Source of the DNA: Deltaproteobacteria bacterium CG_4_9_14_3_um_filter_63_12
GTDB taxonomy: Bacteria > Myxococcota_A > Bradymonadia > UBA4248 > UM-FILTER-63-12
Direction of reading: 5' to 3'
Assembly (NCBI GenBank): GCA_002789955.1
Contig: PFUG01000526.1
Coordinates: 1-41,177, forward strand
DNA: 41,177 nucleotides
This document shows, piece by piece, positions 36,097 through 41,177 of the stretch (its first letter is position 1; each line of letters begins with the position of its first letter). The notes under the pieces are model-generated. The model was not told the DNA's origin. It did no database searches and saw only the letters and a list, made by a program, of their open reading frames with translations. The position numbers and the translations under genes are program-made.

Positions 36097-36906
36097 ATGT
36101 CACTCGAGACACTCAAAGTGGCCGCCGTCCAGCTGAGCTCTACGACCGACTTCGTCGGCAACCTCGAGCGCGCCCATCGAGCCATCGAGAAGGCCGCACA
36201 GACCGGGGCGCAGCTCGTTGCCACCCCCGAATGCACGCCGTTCCTCGGCCCCGAGGCGCAGATCCTGGCGCACGCACAGAGCCTCGATGGCCCCGTCGCC
36301 CAGGGCTTCGCCGAGCTCGCCGCCAAGCATGAGATCTACCTCTTGATCGGCAGCCTCCCTGAGTCCTGCGACGAGATGCACAGCTACAATACCAGCGTCC
36401 TCTACGGCCCAAGCGGGGACCGTTTGGCTTTCTACCGAAAGATCCACCTCTTCAACGTCGAGACACCCAACGGCGAAGTCCTGCGGGAAGGCGATCACAT
36501 CGCCCCGGGAGAAGAGACCGTGGTGACCCAGATCGGACCTTGGACCGTTGGCTTCTCGATTTGCTACGACGTGCGCTTCCCCGAGCTCTACCGCAGCCTC
36601 TCCGCCAAAGGCGCCAACCTCCTCTTTGTCCCCGCTGCCTTTACCGCCGAGACTGGGCGCGACCACTGGGACACGCTCCTGAAGGCTCGCGCCGTCGAAA
36701 ACCTCTCGTACGTCGTCGCGCCGAATCAGTTCGGAACCCACTTTGGCCGCCGTCGCTCCTACGGTCGCTCAGTGATCTACGACCCCTGGGGTACGGCACT
36801 CGCCCAATGCCCAGACGATCGCGAGGTGATCACGGCGACCCTCGAGCTCAAGTCGCTCGAAGCCCGGCGAAAGATGTTCCCGTGCCTCGAGCATCGACGG
36901 CTCTGA
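36097..36906 (+). CDS. Nit1-type carbon-nitrogen hydrolase (likely deaminated glutathione amidase)
   Basis: Encodes 269 aa. The nitrilase-superfamily triad is Glu45 (TPECTPFLG), Lys115 (YRKIHLFNVE) and Cys156 (GFSICYDVRFPELYR). The combination YRKIHLF(D/N)VE plus PAAFTAETGRDHWDTLLKARAVEN fits the Nit1/Nit2 branch, whose best-known bacterial members hydrolyse deaminated glutathione as metabolite repair. Omega-amidase remains an alternative. ATG 36097 has GGAGG at 36088-36092. The gene diverges from the rimP cluster and converges on the second L,D-transpeptidase gene with 36 bases between stops. Confidence 0.9.
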   Translation: MSLETLKVAAVQLSSTTDFVGNLERAHRAIEKAAQTGAQLVATPECTPFLGPEAQILAHAQSLDGPVAQGFAELAAKHEIYLLIGSLPESCDEMHSYNTSVLYGPSGDRLAFYRKIHLFNVETPNGEVLREGDHIAPGEETVVTQIGPWTVGFSICYDVRFPELYRSLSAKGANLLFVPAAFTAETGRDHWDTLLKARAVENLSYVVAPNQFGTHFGRRRSYGRSVIYDPWGTALAQCPDDREVITATLELKSLEARRKMFPCLEHRRL

Positions 36907-36942
36907 CCACGGGCATCGCGAGCCTGTATTCGCGCCTGCGAG

Positions 36943-38805
36943 TTAGGAATCCTCGTCCTGGAGTCCCATGCGCGCGTCGACCAGAGGTTTGTCAAGACGA
37001 TAGATGTCCGCGTTGAAGTGCACCGCGCCCTGGTCATCGACGCGGACGGTGTAGTACTCGATGTGCACCGGCACCGGCTCGCGAAGTTCGGTCCAGTCCT
37101 CGTCACCTCCCTCGAGATGGGAGGTGATCTGGGCGCGCGGAGATGAACGCCCCTCGTTGCGGAAGAGCTGGTAGGCCAGCTCGAGGGGCTCGTCGACGCG
37201 CACGCAGCCATGTGAGAAGGCGCGCATCTCGTGTTTGAACATGAAGCGACGCGGGGTGTCGTGCATGTAGATGTCATAAGGGTTCGGGAACTGGAACTTG
37301 ACCTGTCCCAAGGCGTTGTCCTGACCTGGTCGCTGTCGGACCTTTCGCGACCCGCCCTCGTTGGACACTTCGTAGCCGTTGTTCTTGAACCAGTTCGGGT
37401 CCTCTTTTAGGTTCTGCTCCAACTCCCGCAGGACCCGCGGGGTCACATTCCAGTATGGGTTGAAGATCACGAAGTCCATGTACTCCGAGATTTGCGGGGT
37501 CGAGTTGAAGAAGACCTCCTCTTCCCGCACCTCGGACAAATAACGCTGCGTGTTCCCGACGATCACCTTGAAGCGATAGGTGACCTCCCCGTCTCTGACG
37601 AGCTCGGCGTAGAAGTCCGGAATCACGACATGGATGTAGTACGGGTCCACACCGACCCGCGAGTCTCTCCAGCGGTCGAGCGTCACCTCGATCTGAGCGA
37701 GGCGTTGGGCCACCGAGCGGTTGAGGCTGTCCACCTCTTCCTGCTCGATCATGCCGTCGTCTTTGAGTTGGTGGGTGTTCTGATAGGTCTTGACGGCGTC
37801 GCGAAGTTGGCCGCTGAATTGCCCATCGACAGGCCCCTCGTAGTAGCCCTCCATGGCGAGGCGCTTCTGCAGCGTTTCGACGTCGGCGCCTTGGTCGCCA
37901 CGGGCGAGCGGAAGCTTGCGGTCTTTGGGCTGCATGATCGGCCACTCCCCCTGGGACGCGATGGCTTGGTAGGCAGCAAGTGCCTTCATCAGCCGTGCAT
38001 ATTGAGGGTTCTTGGGCCACAGGCTGCGCATGGACGCGTCGACATCGTCGCTCGAGCGGATTTCGGCGAGGCTGCTCATCATCTGCTGTCGACGAATGCG
38101 CTCGTCACCCAGCGCCAGCCGGCGCGCGTCGGCTTCATCGCTCAAGTTTCGATATTTCATGTCATGGCAGAAAGAGAGGAACGCGTCGGCGAAGAGCAAC
38201 TCGAGCCGGAGGTCCACGGTCGCGTATGAGGCCCGCGCAGCCTGGTAGGCGGTCACGAGGTCGCGGACCCGCGGCCACAGGGACTGAGGGGCCATAATGG
38301 CGTCGGCGAGCGCGTCTGAGTCGGCGTCTAGATGGGAGCGCGACCAATTGACCAAAGTCTCTCTCTCTTCTGGGGTTGGGTCGAGGGATGGAAAGCTGAA
38401 CTCTGCAGTCTGGGTGGTGAGGCCGAGGATGGCGTCTCGTTGGAACTGACGAGGGTGCAGCCCGTGCTCATTGAGGGCTTCGAGCCCGGCCAAGAGGGCG
38501 CGGCCACGCGCGCTGGGGCGGCCATCCTCGACGAAAGAGGAGGTGGGCTCGGCCTCGTAGGCCAGGCCTACCAGACCCGGCCACCGCAGCGGCAGGGCGG
38601 CGATTGCGGACTCGAGGTCTCGGGAGGTTGGCCCATGAGCCTGCGCCCGCAGCGCGGCGGGCAAGCCCACCAGCAAGTCCAGCGTAGGAGCCGTGTGCGA
38701 TTGGGTCGCTGCCTCGGTCTTAGGGGCAGCTCTCTTGGCTTCGTCTTCTCGGCACGAGGCGAGGAAAAGTACGCTCAAGAAAATACCCAGCGCCATCTTG
38801 TTCAT
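36943..38805 (-). CDS. Lipoprotein L,D-transpeptidase (YcbB/LdtD-like), second copy
   Basis: Encodes 620 aa from ATG 38805, chosen because MNKMALGIFLSVLFLASC is a lipoprotein signal with Cys18. The longer frame to 38874 would bury it. A GGAG lies upstream. The layout matches the gene at 1650-3653: a helical scaffold, a peptidoglycan-binding-like domain (GDQGADVETLQKRLAMEGYYEGPVDGQFS is split over about 327-355), and a YkuD domain with AFSHGCVRV and nucleophile Cys534. Conserved blocks such as FNPYWNV and PGQDNALGQVKF are shared with the paralogue. It probably forms 3-3 cross-links from the outer-membrane face of the periplasm. Confidence 0.9.
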   Translation of the reverse strand: MNKMALGIFLSVLFLASCREDEAKRAAPKTEAATQSHTAPTLDLLVGLPAALRAQAHGPTSRDLESAIAALPLRWPGLVGLAYEAEPTSSFVEDGRPSARGRALLAGLEALNEHGLHPRQFQRDAILGLTTQTAEFSFPSLDPTPEERETLVNWSRSHLDADSDALADAIMAPQSLWPRVRDLVTAYQAARASYATVDLRLELLFADAFLSFCHDMKYRNLSDEADARRLALGDERIRRQQMMSSLAEIRSSDDVDASMRSLWPKNPQYARLMKALAAYQAIASQGEWPIMQPKDRKLPLARGDQGADVETLQKRLAMEGYYEGPVDGQFSGQLRDAVKTYQNTHQLKDDGMIEQEEVDSLNRSVAQRLAQIEVTLDRWRDSRVGVDPYYIHVVIPDFYAELVRDGEVTYRFKVIVGNTQRYLSEVREEEVFFNSTPQISEYMDFVIFNPYWNVTPRVLRELEQNLKEDPNWFKNNGYEVSNEGGSRKVRQRPGQDNALGQVKFQFPNPYDIYMHDTPRRFMFKHEMRAFSHGCVRVDEPLELAYQLFRNEGRSSPRAQITSHLEGGDEDWTELREPVPVHIEYYTVRVDDQGAVHFNADIYRLDKPLVDARMGLQDEDS

Positions 38806-39020
38806 GTGGGCTCCAGCGAAGGGCGTCGAATTCGCGCTCCATTGCCCCGCGTCCCCACGACCGATTGGCGCCATTGAGGACTTGCGGCGCGAACCTCCGT
38901 CGCCCGCTCGGCAATTGCTCCTTCCAGCGTAGAGGCAACGGGCGAATGGTCAATTTTTCCGGCTGATTCGAACCCCACCGATCGGATTTCGCGCGCCACT
39001 CGGAACAGAGGGCGAGCACG

Positions 39021-39455
39021 TCAGTTGGGAACAGTGAGAGGTTTCAGTTTGCTGACCAAGCGCTGACTGAAACGGCGCCCTTCGCTGTCTGAGATGCAAC
39101 GGCCCACAGCCTCCGACAGCGTGACGTATTTCGTCATCATGGCTTCGGTTTGGGCCTTATCCAGCGCGCCTTTCGCAGCATCGAAGTCAGCCTCGACGAG
39201 GTCCATTATCTCGTTGAGGTCTCGGCCTTGCTCTGGGCAAAAGTCCATCAGGCTCTTGCTGAGCGAGATCATCAAGTCCATGTGGCGCCCGACCCTGGCC
39301 TTGGCGTCGGCTGCGGTGCTGTCGACGATCTTCTCGAACTTCGGCTGGTCGGCTGAGGCCTTCGCAGCGCCGCCATCGGCGGGCGGGCTGGGCTCGGGGC
39401 TGCACCCAAAGACGCACAGAGCCCACAGCATTGTGAGACACAGCAGCGCGGCCAT
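39021..39455 (-). CDS. Small putative lipoprotein
   Basis: Encodes 144 aa from ATG 39455. MAALLCLTMLWALCVFGC is a lipoprotein signal (Cys18), then a Pro/Ala/Asp linker and a helical domain of about 100 aa with two further cysteines (FCPEQG, GRCISD). I recognise no family. The frame is open further upstream to 39614 but that translation is not protein-like. It is followed by no partner on this strand before the L,D-transpeptidase gene. Confidence 0.7.
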   Translation of the reverse strand: MAALLCLTMLWALCVFGCSPEPSPPADGGAAKASADQPKFEKIVDSTAADAKARVGRHMDLMISLSKSLMDFCPEQGRDLNEIMDLVEADFDAAKGALDKAQTEAMMTKYVTLSEAVGRCISDSEGRRFSQRLVSKLKPLTVPN

Positions 39456-39610
39456 GCCGCAGGGCGGCAAAGGATGCTCGTGCGAAGGGACGCCACAGGC
39501 TCGCTTCTTTCGCTCGCGACCGTAGCACGCGGTGGCGCACAGAGTGTTGTTGGACGTGTCCACGAAAACCCTCACAGAGGTGTCACAAGATGCAAGCTTG
39601 GCGGACGGGT

Positions 39611-40018
39611 TCAATGCTTCGGCAGGGGAGGCGGAGCCATCTCGATGATCTCGACGGTGAGCGCCTCGATCTCGTCGGGATTCGCTCCAAGCTTGGAGGC
39701 GACACGCTGGATGAAGTCGGCCTCCTGAATGTCGATCACGCCGTCGGCTTCTTCGACGCGCTCGAGCAACTTGATGACCTTGACGCGTTCCTCGCTGCCG
39801 AGCCGCCCCAATCCCTTGACCGCCGCCTCGAGGTGAAAGAACTCAGGATCGAAGCTCCACCGGTGGGACTCGAGCTCGGTTCTCTGGTCAGCGTCGATGA
39901 GTCCCATCTCTTCCAGGTAGTCCTGGATGACCTTTCGCTCCTCGAGAGCGGTGTGACCATCGATAGCGGCCGCGGCCATGAGGATATCTAGAAGAGACTT
40001 GAGTTGCTGCAGCTCCAT
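39611..40018 (-). CDS. TerB-like helical protein
   Basis: Encodes 135 aa, all alpha-helical. LLDILMAAAAIDGHTALEERKVIQDYL and VEEADGVIDIQEADFIQRVASKLG are the two half-repeats typical of TerB/DjlA-type domains, with the acidic D-G-x-x-x-x-E pattern. Family members are linked to tellurite resistance or membrane-associated metal sensing, but a specific role is not inferable. ATG 40018 has GAGGAG upstream. Confidence 0.75.
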   Translation of the reverse strand: MELQQLKSLLDILMAAAAIDGHTALEERKVIQDYLEEMGLIDADQRTELESHRWSFDPEFFHLEAAVKGLGRLGSEERVKVIKLLERVEEADGVIDIQEADFIQRVASKLGANPDEIEALTVEIIEMAPPPLPKH

Positions 40019-40258
40019 GTCGAACTCCTCGCTGAGTTGTTGCGCGCATCCTGCGCGCAACCTTCGGGTTCACACGACTGTTCGGCATCCCTGGCTGCGA
40101 GGTCTTGTGTGCTCGAGCACAATGCGAAAAGCGACGGGAATTCTTCGCCGTTTCTCGCGAGATGACGGACTCTAGCGTGTTGGGTCGGCTGGCGAGATTC
40201 GTTTCGCGCGGTGGGTCGTCGAATCCCTAAAAAAGCGCACTCTAGAGTATTGGGTGGG

Positions 40259-40699
40259 TCAGGGGAAGGGCGGGGCGCTCACACCTCGCCGGATGTTGTA
40301 GACGGCGCGGCCGTCTGCAACGTGAAGCGAGCCTTGGAACACACGGACCTGTGCCACACCGACCCGGTTCCCGAGGCGAATCACCTCTGCGGTGGCGCAC
40401 AGGGCTTCGAGCCGCGCAGGCCTCAAATAGTCAACCCGCAGATCGACGGTCGAGAGGCGACTGCCAGGGTCGACCTTCGTGAAGACCGCGGCGCCTCCCG
40501 CGGTGTCGGCGAGCATTGAGATGACGCCGCCATGCAGAGCAGGTCGGTCGGAGTCACCAACCAGGTGGGGGGCGAACGGGATCTCCATGGTGATCCGACC
40601 CGACTCCAACTCCGAGATCTTCAGCCCGAGATGGACGTTGAATGGGATCTGCTCCTCCATCCATGTTCGGACGGTCTCCATCCACTGCTGAGTTGTCAT
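40259..40699 (-). CDS. PaaI-type hotdog thioesterase
   Basis: Encodes 146 aa from ATG 40699. The 4HBT hotdog signature ALHGGVISMLADTAGGAAV places HGG at 56-58 and Asp65. STVDLRVDYLRPAR is the second characteristic strand. It likely hydrolyses small acyl- or aryl-CoA thioesters. The open frame continues upstream to 40906 without domain character. No strong ribosome-binding site is visible. Two copies of a short direct repeat lie just beyond its stop. Confidence 0.85.
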   Translation of the reverse strand: MTTQQWMETVRTWMEEQIPFNVHLGLKISELESGRITMEIPFAPHLVGDSDRPALHGGVISMLADTAGGAAVFTKVDPGSRLSTVDLRVDYLRPARLEALCATAEVIRLGNRVGVAQVRVFQGSLHVADGRAVYNIRRGVSAPPFP

Positions 40700-41049
40700 C
40701 GGCACATTGGGCTCTTTGCTCAGGTCGTTTAGGTGGCTGTCAAAGACCCGAGACGCGGTCCGCAGGCTGTGCCGCCTAAGTCGACCAACGACAGGGGACA
40801 TCAAGGCAGCCACAGGACCGGAATCTCGCTTGAGCCCAGCCCCAGGCCACAAGCCGCTCTCTACCAATAGCACCACGGAACTCGCCCTCGTGAGGAAATT
40901 CACCAAGACCCGAAGCGGGCAGCCAGGCGAAAGTCACCGTCTTGGCTTTCCGCCTCGCGGTGAAACCACCCCCGACGAAAGAACCAGCTTTCGCAAGACG
41001 TTCCAAAGGAGTTCCGCTCTTTCAGAGCGGCTTGTCCTCTAGAGCTCGC
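40700..41049. other. Intergenic region upstream of the thioesterase gene
   Basis: About 350 bases between the thioesterase start and the end of the partial gene at 41050. It has no recognisable gene. A CCGCTCT-ttc-AGAGCGG hairpin at 41014-41030 lies about 20 bases past the stop of the partial gene on the minus strand and lacks a T-run. Confidence 0.5.
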
Positions 41050-41177
41050 TTACCTTTTCTTGCCTTTGCTCTTGGAGCCCTTCGAGTCTTCTTCTTCGTC
41101 TCCCTCAGACTCGTCGGCCTTCTTGTCGTCGGCCTTTTTGTCGTCGGCCTTCTTGTCGTTTGCCTTCTTGTCGTCAG
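41050..41177 (-). CDS. 3' end of a gene with a DDKKA-repeat charged tail (partial)
   Basis: On the minus strand the open frame enters from beyond the window and ends with TAA at 41052-41050. The visible 41 residues are DDKKA repeated about four times (one unit NDKKA-like), then an acidic stretch ESEGDEEED and a basic end SKSKGKKR. Such tails occur on nucleic-acid- or ribosome-associated proteins. The body of the protein is outside the window, so no function is assigned. Confidence 0.75.
   Translation of the reverse strand, partial: DDKKANDKKADDKKADDKKADESEGDEEEDSKGSKSKGKKR

Overview
The window is GC-rich bacterial chromosome that reads like a Deltaproteobacterium in the broad sense (Myxococcota or a Bradymonadales-like lineage). 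This placement is an inference. It rests on a Ser/Thr kinase of the zinc-ribbon/acidic-linker/transmembrane type, a secreted lipoprotein with EGF-like and 'DVDCGG' cysteine modules, a YlxR-L7Ae fusion, many extracytoplasmic lipoproteins, and frequent GTG/TTG starts. No prophage, CRISPR array, complete insertion sequence or rRNA gene was seen.

Layout. 80-1195: SprT-like/DUF2786 protein. 1650-3653 (-): lipoprotein L,D-transpeptidase. 3798-4138: inverted-repeat (MITE-like) element. 4414-4890: GtrA-family membrane protein behind a clear sigma70 promoter and ahead of a terminator. 5716-12745: a complete exporter operon (TolC-like channel, HlyD-like adaptor, two ATPases, two ABC-2 permeases). A second MITE-like element sits inside it, and a relic of the first family follows it. 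13111-14347 (-): response-regulator relic and a succinylglutamate desuccinylase/aspartoacylase-family hydrolase. 14549-16864: cysteine-rich EGF-like lipoprotein. 17369-17453 (-): tRNA-Ser(TGA). 17637-19436 (-): acyl-CoA dehydrogenase. 19437-20611: 1.2 kb with no recognisable gene. 20612-22711: Ser/Thr kinase, converging on yqgF (-), followed by parB and parA (-), and an ECF sigma/anti-sigma pair (-). 26930-35595 (-): the translation/transcription cluster rimP-nusA-ylxR-infB-rbfA-nrnA-like-truB. 36097-36906: Nit1-type amidase. 36943-38805 (-): second lipoprotein L,D-transpeptidase. 39021-40699 (-): small lipoprotein, TerB-like protein and PaaI-type thioesterase. 41050-41177 (-): the 3' end of a gene encoding a DDKKA-repeat tail.

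Functionally the window mixes core housekeeping (ribosome maturation, antitermination, initiation, pseudouridylation, chromosome partition) with envelope functions (peptidoglycan 3-3 cross-linking, tripartite export, GtrA lipid-linked sugar handling, a surface lipoprotein, an ECF sigma/anti-sigma stress circuit). The most unusual items are three families of small inverted-repeat elements, an eight-fold six-cysteine repeat lipoprotein, GTC-microsatellite-encoded acidic tracts in RbfA and IF-2, and an asymmetric, partly degenerate ATPase pair. I saw no gene cluster that I would confidently call a wholly new system.
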